This document shows positions 17,656-24,263 of a stretch of 64,000 bases of DNA, piece after piece. Both the position numbers and the translations under genes were made by a program. The stretch's first letter is position 1. Every line of letters begins with the position of its first letter. A model generated the notes under the pieces. It was not told the DNA's origin, did no database searches, and saw nothing but the letters and a program-made list of their open reading frames with translations. The DNA is from Gordonia sp049847105 (GTDB lineage Bacteria > Actinomycetota > Actinomycetes > Mycobacteriales > Mycobacteriaceae): NCBI RefSeq assembly GCF_049847105.1, contig NZ_JBNCNS010000003.1:186001-250000 (forward strand), written 5' to 3'.

Positions 17656-17954
17656 AGCAGAACCCTGTGATCACCACGAACGACCAACGCCTGGCCGGGA
17701 GACTGGCCACGCTGATGCGTGTTGGAACCGTGTCAATCGCCATGCTGTTGGTCGCTGGGACCGTCTGCTCATGGACCGACGCCGACGTCGCTGCCACCAT
17801 CCTCCTCTCCGCCGGTTGCGGTCTGTTGGTCCTTCTTCCGGTCGTGCGGCTGGTGATGATGGTCGATCATTTCGCACGCTCGGCCGACAAACCGTTCGTC
17901 GTCATCACGGCGCTTGTGCTCGTACTCATTGCCGCGGGTGCTCTGATCGGGTGA
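17652..17954 (+). CDS. DUF1634 small membrane protein
   Basis: A 100-residue protein beginning at GTG 17652, which overlaps the TauE stop (GTGA). It has three hydrophobic segments (about 20-38, 47-68, 80-99) and the pattern of DUF1634 proteins, which are found next to TauE/SafE exporters. It is presumably an accessory subunit; the role is unknown. The frame stays open upstream inside tauE, but the overlap start fits the operon's pattern. Confidence 0.8.
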   Translation: MKQNPVITTNDQRLAGRLATLMRVGTVSIAMLLVAGTVCSWTDADVAATILLSAGCGLLVLLPVVRLVMMVDHFARSADKPFVVITALVLVLIAAGALIG

Positions 17955-18038
17955 GTGCCGGTCATCCCCGAACATCATCGGTAGCAGTTCGCCGAGACCA
18001 CGGACGTTGTCGACGACTTCGCCGCTGCGCGCGAGTTG

Positions 18039-19832
18039 TCAGTCCGCCTTGGTTCCCGGAAGATATTGCTGCACTTTTTGTTTGGCCCCCTGCTTGACGA
18101 TTCCCCACGCATCCTCATCGCCCTTGACCAGTGCGGTACTGAGCGACTTCGCCTGATCGAGCGTTGCATGAGGCGGTATCGGCGGGACGTTCGGATCGCA
18201 GCGGACGTCGAGGAGGGTCGGGCGGTCGGCCGCCAGTGCTTGATCCCAGGCACCCGCGATCTGATCTGAACTCTCGACGTTGATGCCGCCGAGCCCGATG
18301 CCGCGCGCGAACGCGGCGTAGTCGACCTCCGGAAGCGTCTGCGATGCTTTGAACTTCGGAGAACTCGTCATGGCACGCTGTTCCCACGTGACCTGGTTCA
18401 GGTCGTTGTTGTGCAACACCGCCACGATCAGGCGCGGATCCTGCCATTGTCGCCAATAGCGGGCGACCGTCAGCATCTCGGCGAGACCGTTCATCTGCAT
18501 TGCGCCGTCACCTTCGAAGGCGACCGCCGGCCGCTCGGGATGGGCCCATTTCGCTCCGATCACGTAGGGCACTGCAGGTCCCATCGTGGCCAGTGTTCCC
18601 GACAACGATCCCCGCATGTCGTCTCGAAATGAGATGTGCCGGGCGTACCAGTTTGCGGCACTTCCGGAGTCGGCGGTGACGATGGCATTCGAGGGCGCGC
18701 GCTTCGAGAACTCATGGAAGATACGCATCGGGTTGATCGGATCGGCATCGGTCATGGCCTGTCGCGTTGCGGTGGAGTGCCACTGCGTCACGTGCTTCTC
18801 CACCGAGTCGCGCCAGCTACGGTCCTGCTTGCGCTCGAGTTTCGGCAGGAGTTGCTGCAACGTGCGTTTCGCGTCCCCGACGAGGTTGACCTCGTTGGGG
18901 TAGCGCATGCCTATCCATTTTCCCGATCGGTCGATCTGGACGCCGCGCGCCTGGTCGAGTTCCGGGAGGAACTGGGAATAGGGAAAATTGGATCCGACCA
19001 TCAGCAAGGTGTCGCAGTCGCGCATCAGATGGTAGCTGGCCGTGGTGCCGAGCAGGCCGATGGAGCCGGTGACCCACGGGAGGGTGTCGGGCAACACATC
19101 TCGACCGAGAAGGGCCTTTGCGCAGCCGGCGCCCAACTTTTCGGCGACCTGGGTGAGTTCATCGACACACCCACGCGCACCTTGGCCGACCAGCATGGCG
19201 ACCTTGGTGCCTGCGTTCAGCACGTCGGCGGCACGGGAAACGGCGGCGGGATCGGGATCGGGCGTGGCCTGCTCGATGCCCAGGCTGGACGGGACATGTT
19301 TGAACTCGTGCTGCGGGGGTGAATAGTCCAGCTCGAAGACGTCCGACGGGAAGATCAGCGCGGTCGGTGCACGTTCGGTGATCGCGACCCGGATCGCGCG
19401 ATCGATGAGGTTGGGGATCTGTTCGGGCACGGTGCACATCTGCACGTAGTCGCTGCAGACGTCCTTGTAGAGCGAGAGCATGTCGATCTCTTGCTGATAT
19501 GAGCCGCCCATCGCCGACCGTTCCGTCTGTCCGACGATCGCGACCACCGGCACGTGGTCGAGTTTGGCGTCGTAGAGCCCGTTGAGAAGATGCACACCGC
19601 CGGGGCCGCTGGTCGCGGTGCACACGCCGACCTCTCCGGAAAATTTCGCGAAGCCCACGGCCTCGAATGCGCTCATCTCCTCGTGACGTGACTGCACGAA
19701 CTGCGGGTCGTCGTCGGCCTCCGCCCACGCGGCCAGCAGCCCGTTGATCCCGTCCCCGGGATAGCCGAACACCTGTCGGACACCCCATTCGCGGAGCCGG
19801 GACAGCACGACGTCGGCGACCTTCTCACTCAT
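18039..19832 (-). CDS. Thiamine-diphosphate-dependent pyruvate oxidase / dehydrogenase (PoxB-like)
   Basis: A 597-residue ThDP enzyme. The N-terminal Pyr domain carries the activating Glu at 51/52 (SRHEEM), and the C-terminal domain has GDGAMQMNG (about 441-449) with the Asn-Asn downstream that binds Mg-ThDP. Overall order matches pyruvate:quinone oxidoreductase or acetolactate-synthase-like enzymes. PoxB decarboxylates pyruvate to acetate at the membrane and in E. coli belongs to the stationary-phase regulon. Start ATG 19832 follows GGGAGGAG by 6 nt. It borders the stress island, and a GTTT-N14-GGGTAC sequence upstream may tie it to the same sigma factor. Confidence 0.85.
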   Translation of the reverse strand: MSEKVADVVLSRLREWGVRQVFGYPGDGINGLLAAWAEADDDPQFVQSRHEEMSAFEAVGFAKFSGEVGVCTATSGPGGVHLLNGLYDAKLDHVPVVAIVGQTERSAMGGSYQQEIDMLSLYKDVCSDYVQMCTVPEQIPNLIDRAIRVAITERAPTALIFPSDVFELDYSPPQHEFKHVPSSLGIEQATPDPDPAAVSRAADVLNAGTKVAMLVGQGARGCVDELTQVAEKLGAGCAKALLGRDVLPDTLPWVTGSIGLLGTTASYHLMRDCDTLLMVGSNFPYSQFLPELDQARGVQIDRSGKWIGMRYPNEVNLVGDAKRTLQQLLPKLERKQDRSWRDSVEKHVTQWHSTATRQAMTDADPINPMRIFHEFSKRAPSNAIVTADSGSAANWYARHISFRDDMRGSLSGTLATMGPAVPYVIGAKWAHPERPAVAFEGDGAMQMNGLAEMLTVARYWRQWQDPRLIVAVLHNNDLNQVTWEQRAMTSSPKFKASQTLPEVDYAAFARGIGLGGINVESSDQIAGAWDQALAADRPTLLDVRCDPNVPPIPPHATLDQAKSLSTALVKGDEDAWGIVKQGAKQKVQQYLPGTKAD

Positions 19833-19872
19833 GAACACTCCTCCCTGGTGGCTCGTTCGCTCACCTTGGGCA

Positions 19873-19896
19873 GTACCCGTTGGGCGTTGGTCAAAC
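19873..19896 (-). promoter_or_regulatory. Weak SigF-like promoter before the pyruvate oxidase gene
   Basis: On the minus strand GTTT (19893-19896) is followed by GGGTAC (19873-19878) with a 14-bp spacer, shorter than the 16 bp at the other island sites. It lies about 40 nt upstream of ATG 19832. Confidence 0.35.
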
Positions 19897-19898
19897 AC

Positions 19899-19917
19899 AT
19901 CGGACGAGATGTCCGAT
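19899..19917. promoter_or_regulatory. Perfect 7-5-7 inverted repeat upstream of the pyruvate oxidase gene
   Basis: ATCGGAC-GAGAT-GTCCGAT is a perfect inverted repeat just upstream of the possible promoter. It looks like a TetR/GntR-type operator; no regulator gene is adjacent. Confidence 0.45.
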
Positions 19918-19988
19918 TCGTGGACGGAGTCTGCGTGCTTCGGTACACGCTGCTCGTGACAGGCGCGCGACCCGACGTGCTCCCGGTT

Positions 19989-20267
19989 TCACGCTCGTTG
20001 CAGCCAGAGCCGTCGCCGAGCAACGCGTCGCAACTCGGCGATGTCATGGCCTTCGATGTCGTGGTCTTCGATGTTGTGGTCTTCGATGTTGTGGTATGGC
20101 CCACTCTGGTCGGTGGCATCGAGGATGCGAGCGAAGAACTCCGTCTCGTCTATGCCGAACCGGTCCCTGATGTGGTCTGCCGGACCGCCACCGTAACGCG
20201 CACATCGAGTGGCGAAAGTCAGTAGTTCGCATTCTGGTCCAGACCATTCCGAGTTCGACCCGTTCAC
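19989..20267 (-). CDS. Small helical protein with internal pentapeptide repeats
   Basis: A 92-residue protein from GTG 20267, which follows GAGGAGA and overlaps the stop of the preceding 63-residue gene (GTGA). The first half (FATRCARYGGGPADHIRDRFGIDETEFFARIL) resembles the small DNA-binding-like DUF3263 proteins of mycolata, but this is tentative. Residues about 60-77 are a repeated block (HNIED, HNIED, HDIEG, HDIAE) encoded by four near-identical 15-bp units. The tail is basic. With its partner it lies behind a SigF-type promoter, so it is probably a general-stress protein of unknown role. Confidence 0.65.
   Translation of the reverse strand: MNGSNSEWSGPECELLTFATRCARYGGGPADHIRDRFGIDETEFFARILDATDQSGPYHNIEDHNIEDHDIEGHDIAELRRVARRRLWLQRA
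20040..20099 (-). repeat. Four 15-bp in-frame tandem repeats
   Basis: On the plus strand the unit CTTCGATGTCGTGGT occurs about four times with one or two base changes. Copy-number change would add or remove five amino acids without a frameshift. Confidence 0.8.
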
Positions 20268-20455
20268 GTCGTCTCCTCGACATCGTGATCGGACTCGTCG
20301 GAAGCGTCTTGATCGGAGTCCATGACCGAGGTCCACCAATCGCGGAGCGGCGAAGGGTCAGGCCACACCACGTCGTTGGACGATCTGGAGTCGAGCTTCG
20401 GCGTCACGTTGGGCGCTCCCGAAGAATTGGTCGATTTCTTCGGGGTGACCGCCAT
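20264..20455 (-). CDS. Short acidic-tail hypothetical protein
   Basis: A 63-residue hydrophilic protein from ATG 20455 with AGAAGG 6 nt upstream. It ends in an acidic stretch (DSDQDASDESDHDVEE). I recognise no domain. Its stop overlaps the next GTG by 4 nt, so it forms a two-gene operon, and a GTTT-N16-GGGCAC promoter-like site lies about 55 nt upstream. The overlap, ribosome site and promoter argue that it is real. Confidence 0.65.
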   Translation of the reverse strand: MAVTPKKSTNSSGAPNVTPKLDSRSSNDVVWPDPSPLRDWWTSVMDSDQDASDESDHDVEETT

Positions 20456-20509
20456 AGTGGCCTTCTCTCAAAATTGTTTGCGTGGCCCGCGTTCTTAGGC
20501 CGTGCGTGA

Positions 20510-20535
20510 GTGCCCACTATCGGTCGGCGCCAAAC
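20510..20535 (-). promoter_or_regulatory. SigF-type promoter for the two small minus-strand genes
   Basis: Minus strand GTTT (20532-20535), 16-bp spacer, GGGCAC (20510-20515). It is divergent from the plus-strand site at 20558, and the same -10 variant is used before the zinc dehydrogenase gene at 26299. Confidence 0.55.
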
Positions 20536-20557
20536 ATTCGAGCTGCGCGTGCCTCCT

Positions 20558-20583
20558 GTTTGACGGCGTCGCATCTTGGGTAT
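20558..20583 (+). promoter_or_regulatory. SigF-type promoter for two small acidic proteins
   Basis: GTTT (20558-20561), 16-bp spacer, GGGTAT (20578-20583). This is the exact consensus reported for mycobacterial SigF. It precedes the ATG at 20716 by about 130 nt. Confidence 0.7.
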
Positions 20584-20715
20584 GCCTGGAATCCAGCCGC
20601 CATTGGTGCCGCGTGATCTCGCGGGGTCGGGCTGCCGGAGTTCAATCGTTCAGCTCGGGTGGCCGTCCGGCGAAGACGTCCGCCACGCGGTCCCGACAAC
20701 CGAATGAGAGTTGCG

Positions 20716-20877
20716 ATGATGAGGGAACCAGACACCGATTCGACCGAGCCGACGTCGGGTGAGACGCGGGATGTGCTCCACCCGGGACCCGCCGACAACG
20801 ACGGCAGCGGCGGTATGGCCACGCGGGAGGTCGCCCCGGAGGTCGCACGCAAGAGCGAGGTCGACGATGCGGGATAA
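20716..20877 (+). CDS. Small hydrophilic hypothetical protein
   Basis: A 53-residue Asp/Glu/Gly-rich protein starting MMREPDTDSTEP. It has no hydrophobic core and is likely disordered. Its 3' end overlaps the next small gene by 11 nt, and a consensus SigF-type promoter lies upstream. Such small hydrophilic proteins are common in general-stress regulons. There is no recognisable domain and the start is uncertain. Confidence 0.5.
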   Translation: MMREPDTDSTEPTSGETRDVLHPGPADNDGSGGMATREVAPEVARKSEVDDAG

Positions 20878-21049
20878 CACTCCCGACGATGTGCGCGGCG
20901 CCCGTGAAACGGTCGACGAGCTCGAGGACGAGCATGTAGACGTCCCCGATCCGGATGAGAATCCGCAGGTCGATCCGGCCGCGGCGACCGACTCGGGAAC
21001 CGGCGATCCGGCTTCGCCCGCAGCTGGGGATGCGGAACCCCCGGATTGA
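20867..21049 (+). CDS. Small acidic hypothetical protein
   Basis: A 60-residue, strongly acidic, Pro/Asp-rich protein (ARETVDELEDEHVDVPDPDENP). ATG 20867 follows GAGG within the end of the previous gene; the two genes overlap out of frame by 11 nt. It is probably disordered. It lies between two SigF-type promoters and belongs to the same small stress operon. Function unknown. Confidence 0.55.
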   Translation: MRDNTPDDVRGARETVDELEDEHVDVPDPDENPQVDPAAATDSGTGDPASPAAGDAEPPD

Positions 21050-21084
21050 CAGGTCTGATCGGTAGGCTCGTCGGTGATGGTGAT

Positions 21085-21110
21085 GTTTGGCCGCCGGCCC
21101 GATCGGGTAG
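21085..21110 (+). promoter_or_regulatory. SigF-type promoter for the iron-containing redox enzyme gene
   Basis: GTTT (21085-21088), 16-bp spacer, GGGTAG (21105-21110), 39 nt before the ATG at 21150. Confidence 0.65.
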
Positions 21111-21149
21111 TCGCGTGCCGTCCCACTGTCCGCCCGCGAGAGGTTATCC

Positions 21150-22148
21150 ATGCTTGCTGATCGTCGCGGCCACGCGGTGACGGCCGAATTGCCGGCATCG
21201 CGCGGCCGGTTGTCTGCAGCACTGATCGAGGCGCTCGAGGGCGAGCGTCCCCTCGAACTGCCGATCGGCGTGGATGAGGCAGACCCTTACGGCGACGACC
21301 TGCAGCTCGCGCTCTACGTCGCCTACGAGATGCATTACACCGGCTGGACCGGGGTACGCGACGATCGGGAATGGGATATCCAGATCCTTGCGTTCCGCCG
21401 AGAGCTCGAGCGGCATTTCCTGGCTGCGGTACGCGCCGACATTGGTCCCGCGGACGACTTCTCGTCGCCCGAGATCGAAATGAATCGGCTCTGCGTCGAG
21501 CCCGCCGACGGCGACGGCGTCTCGTTCATCCTGCGCGACAGCGGTTCCTGGCGGCAATTCCGTGACATGTTCGCGATGCGCTCGCTGTACCACCTCAAAG
21601 AGGCCGACCCCCACGCATGGGCCATCCCGCGGCTGCGGGGCGCTGCGAAGGCTGCGTTCGTCGCGGTCGAGTTCGATGAATTCGGTGGGGGCCGTGCGGA
21701 AGCGGTCCACCAAGACCTGTTCGCGGATCTGTTGGCCGCCGCAGACCTGCGCCCCGATTATCTCGCCTATCTCGACGGTGCGCCCGGATGGGCGCTGGCT
21801 CCGGTGAACCTCATGTCACTCTTCGGTTTACATCGATCCCTGCGCGGGGCCACGGTCGGGCACCTCGCTGCCACCGAGATCACGTCGCCGCCGGGCTCGC
21901 AGCGATTGTTGTCCGGCCTTGAACGTCTCGACGCCCCGGAGACGTGCCGACACTTCTATGCCGAGCACGTCGAGGCAGACGCTGTCCACGAGCAGATCCT
22001 GCGACACGACGTCGTGGGCGAACTCGTGCGCGCCGAGCCGAATCTGGAGGCGGATGTCGTGTTCGGAATCCGTGGGTTCCTGTTGGTGGAGGACGCCTTC
22101 GACCGGGGGCTGCGTTCCGTCTGGGAGCTGGGCGAACTCCTCGTGTGA
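21150..22148 (+). CDS. Iron-containing redox enzyme family protein (haem-oxygenase-like fold)
   Basis: A 332-residue all-helical protein of the haem-oxygenase-like diiron group. Likely metal-ligand segments are YEMHY (Glu60, His62), EADPHAWAIPRL (about 150-161) and DEFGGGRAEAVH (about 173-184). The group contains oxidases and oxygenases with varied substrates, so the reaction cannot be named. Start ATG 21150 has GAGAGG about 7 nt upstream and its own SigF-type promoter. It converges with a CDGSH iron-sulfur gene six bases away. The pair suggests iron or redox chemistry under stress (inference). Confidence 0.8.
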   Translation: MLADRRGHAVTAELPASRGRLSAALIEALEGERPLELPIGVDEADPYGDDLQLALYVAYEMHYTGWTGVRDDREWDIQILAFRRELERHFLAAVRADIGPADDFSSPEIEMNRLCVEPADGDGVSFILRDSGSWRQFRDMFAMRSLYHLKEADPHAWAIPRLRGAAKAAFVAVEFDEFGGGRAEAVHQDLFADLLAAADLRPDYLAYLDGAPGWALAPVNLMSLFGLHRSLRGATVGHLAATEITSPPGSQRLLSGLERLDAPETCRHFYAEHVEADAVHEQILRHDVVGELVRAEPNLEADVVFGIRGFLLVEDAFDRGLRSVWELGELLV

Positions 22149-22153
22149 CGGTC

Positions 22154-22363
22154 TCAGCCCGCATTGTCGGCTCGGATACGACGCCGGTGGCTGGTGTCGC
22201 ACAGCGGATACCGCCGGCTGCGGCCGCATGCGCACACAGCGACCGCGAACCGGTCGGACCGGACGTGCGATCCGTCTGGCATCTCGATGTCCACCGGTCC
22301 GGACACCAGCATCGGTCCACCCCGCACCATGCGTACGCGAGTCGGTTCGGACGAGCTGCTCAT
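22154..22363 (-). CDS. CDGSH-type 2Fe-2S protein
   Basis: A 69-residue protein with the 3Cys-1His ligand set C44, C46, C55, H59 (CACGRSRRYPLCDTSH). The usual CDG is CDT here, but all four ligands are present. CDGSH proteins bind a labile 2Fe-2S cluster used in redox sensing or cluster transfer. Its ATG overlaps the stop of the methyltransferase gene (ATGA), so they are cotranscribed. It converges with the iron enzyme gene. Confidence 0.85.
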   Translation of the reverse strand: MSSSSEPTRVRMVRGGPMLVSGPVDIEMPDGSHVRSDRFAVAVCACGRSRRYPLCDTSHRRRIRADNAG

Positions 22364-23091
22364 CGATGACCTCGCGGCGCCGCGGATGTGGATGGTCGGT
22401 CGGCGCGCACGACCACGAGTTCCTCTACCCGACGATCGGTGTCGAGGAGCCCGAGATCTTCGAACCAGGTGGCCTGAGCGGTGAGTACGGGCCCGAACGG
22501 AACACGACGGCGCGCCACGACGTCGGCATGGAGGCCGGTACGACGCAGTGCCGCGACAGTTTCGGCCGGGTCGGCGAACTCCGATTGTACGAGCAGGAGA
22601 GTTCCGCCGGGATTGAGCAGTTCGGCGGCGCCGGCGCACAGCGGATCGAGCACCGACCGACCGTCGGGACCGCCATCCCAGGCGTTCCGCGGCCAGGCAT
22701 ACTCGTCGGTGACGTCTAGGTCGGGCGGCGTCGGTACATAAGGCGGATTGCAGGTCACGAGGTCGAATGTGTCCCGGCCGGTGAGGTCGTTGAGATCGCG
22801 ATGTTCGACCGTGACGATGTCGGACACTTTCTGGCAGCGCGCCGCGGCGGACTGCGCGGCGCCCGGGCACGAATCGATTGCGAGCACCGAGGCGGCACCC
22901 AGTCGGGCCAGCTCGATGGCGACGACGCCGGTTCCGGTGCACAGGTCCGCTGCCCGGGTCCCGGGGACACGACAGGACCGCCGGACTGCGTCGACCAACA
23001 GTTGCGAGTCTTCCTGTGGCCGGTAGACCGTTTCAGGAGGGATCGGTAGTCCCAATCCGCCTGGTACTGGGGCATCACAGCTGAGCGTCAT
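22360..23091 (-). CDS. HemK2/PrmC-like class I methyltransferase
   Basis: A 243-residue SAM-dependent methyltransferase with motif I DLCTGTG (49-55) and the NPPY catalytic motif (115-118) that methylates amide or exocyclic nitrogens. YRPQEDSQLL near the N-terminus matches HemK2-like proteins. Target unknown. ATG 23091 has AGAGAGG very close to it and may be read from a nearly leaderless message; TTG 23055 is an alternative. It heads a two-gene operon with the CDGSH protein. Confidence 0.85.
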   Translation of the reverse strand: MTLSCDAPVPGGLGLPIPPETVYRPQEDSQLLVDAVRRSCRVPGTRAADLCTGTGVVAIELARLGAASVLAIDSCPGAAQSAAARCQKVSDIVTVEHRDLNDLTGRDTFDLVTCNPPYVPTPPDLDVTDEYAWPRNAWDGGPDGRSVLDPLCAGAAELLNPGGTLLLVQSEFADPAETVAALRRTGLHADVVARRRVPFGPVLTAQATWFEDLGLLDTDRRVEELVVVRADRPSTSAAPRGHR

Positions 23092-23100
23092 GCCTCTCTT

Positions 23101-23126
23101 GTTCCCAGTAGACGCTCATGTCAAAC
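23101..23126 (-). promoter_or_regulatory. SigF-like promoter for methyltransferase-CDGSH operon
   Basis: Minus strand GTTT (23123-23126), 16-bp spacer, GGGAAC (23101-23106). The -10 is imperfect and would place the RNA start within a few bases of ATG 23091. It is divergent from the perfect site before usfX. Confidence 0.4.
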
Positions 23127-23147
23127 CGAAGGAGGACGGGCCCGGAG

Positions 23148-23173
23148 GTTTCAGCCCGGCGACGTGGGGGTAT
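23148..23173 (+). promoter_or_regulatory. SigF-type promoter for usfX
   Basis: GTTT (23148-23151), 16-bp spacer, GGGTAT (23168-23173). Exact consensus, about 45 nt before the GTG of the anti-sigma gene. Autoregulation of usfX by SigF is established in mycobacteria. Confidence 0.75.
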
Positions 23174-23215
23174 GACTGCGGCGAGATGAATTGTCGCGGG
23201 TGAGGAGAGCACGCA

Positions 23216-23668
23216 GTGACCGAGAACCGCAACATCACCGATGACCACCGTGTCATCGACGACGTCGCGCTGTCGGCGGATGCGCCCGTGGAGTTGAGTG
23301 TGCCTGCACGCGCCGACAGACTCCAGATCGTCCGAGCAGTGGTGGAAGGCACCCTCTATGCCGACGACTGGACCATCGACGACGTCGCCGACATCCAACT
23401 CGCGATCGACGAGGTCTGCTCGCAACTCATCGTGGCGTCGGTCGACGCCGGTTGTCTGCGCGTCTCACTACATGTCGGGGAGGCCGGGTTCGTCGGCGAG
23501 GTGGCGGGCGCGATCGAGCCCGCCATTGAATTGGACACGGCTGGTTTCGGTTGGCATGTGGTGGAGACGGTGACCGATGCTCAAGCGGTCACCTACGTCG
23601 ACACCGCCCACCGCCGTGATGCCACGGTTCGGCTGGCCAAGTTGCTCAGCGGAACTCGACCGAGGTGA
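23216..23668 (+). CDS. usfX: Anti-sigma factor of the RsbW/UsfX kinase family
   Basis: A 150-residue GHKL-type protein. DIQLAIDEVCSQLIV corresponds to the N-box of mycobacterial UsfX (AVDEVCTRLI), and FGWHVVETVTD near the C-terminus matches its FSWHVL segment. As in UsfX, the classic N-box Asn is absent, so it may bind SigF without being an efficient kinase. GTG 23216 follows TGAGGAGAG. In M. tuberculosis usfX and sigF are adjacent and cotranscribed; here an antisense STAS gene separates them. Its 3' end overlaps that gene's 3' end by 23 nt. Confidence 0.85.
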   Translation: MTENRNITDDHRVIDDVALSADAPVELSVPARADRLQIVRAVVEGTLYADDWTIDDVADIQLAIDEVCSQLIVASVDAGCLRVSLHVGEAGFVGEVAGAIEPAIELDTAGFGWHVVETVTDAQAVTYVDTAHRRDATVRLAKLLSGTRPR

Positions 23669-24056
23669 GCGACCTGCTGGCTTCAGCCAACGAATCATGG
23701 AGATCGATCGCGTCGTCGAGGCGGCATGCCTCGACGGGCCGCGCGACGGCGCGACCGCAGGCGACGGCAACTGGTATGTGACGTCGAGCGGCGTCATCGC
23801 AGAACTTGCCGAGCACCGCCAGCCCGGAGGTGCTGAGGAAACGCACCTGCAGCAGATCCAGCAGCACACACTCTGGCCGGCGACCGGTCAGCCGATCCAG
23901 CGCCACGGCGAAGTCGGCCACGCTCTGTAGGTCGATCTCACCCGAGAACTGTTGTACACAAATGGTTCTGGCCGCCGTGAGATTGCCTACTGCAGGTCTC
24001 GCACCTGCCGCAGGCGCCAGCGAGTCGCGAAAAGTGATGTGTGAATCCAGGCTCAT
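23646..24056 (-). CDS. STAS-domain anti-sigma factor antagonist
   Basis: A 136-residue protein with a STAS domain (about 30-125). The FLSTSGLAVL segment carries the Ser before Gly that is phosphorylated in SpoIIAA/RsbV. Such proteins bind the anti-sigma factor and free the sigma factor. ATG 24056 has GAGG upstream. It lies antisense between usfX and sigF, converging on usfX with a 23-nt overlap, and I see no SigF-type promoter for it, so it may be expressed independently of its target. Confidence 0.88.
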   Translation of the reverse strand: MSLDSHITFRDSLAPAAGARPAVGNLTAARTICVQQFSGEIDLQSVADFAVALDRLTGRRPECVLLDLLQVRFLSTSGLAVLGKFCDDAARRHIPVAVACGRAVARPVEACRLDDAIDLHDSLAEASRSLTSVEFR

Positions 24057-24180
24057 GCGTCTGCCTCGTTCCGAGTTGTACGAGTGCGGCGAGACACGCG
24101 TTCCGAGGTCTCGCTGCTGCAGCTGTTGGCTGAACCGCTATGACCAACCGTACGGCGCCGGCCATCCGTCGACAAGTGGA

Positions 24181-24206
24181 GTTTAGAAGGGACACCACCC
24201 GGGTAG
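24181..24206 (+). promoter_or_regulatory. SigF-type promoter for sigF
   Basis: GTTT (24181-24184), 16-bp spacer, GGGTAG (24201-24206), 57 nt before the TTG start of sigF. Indicates autoactivation. Confidence 0.7.
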
Positions 24207-24263
24207 CCGCTACGTTGGAGTGATACTGACCTCGCATGCCACACCACCCTCCGGAGGAATTGC

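Noticed and set aside
19848..20225. Plus-strand frame of 125 codons
   Set aside because: Antisense to the repeat-containing small protein; its FDVVVFDVVV stretch is the reverse of the 15-bp repeats.
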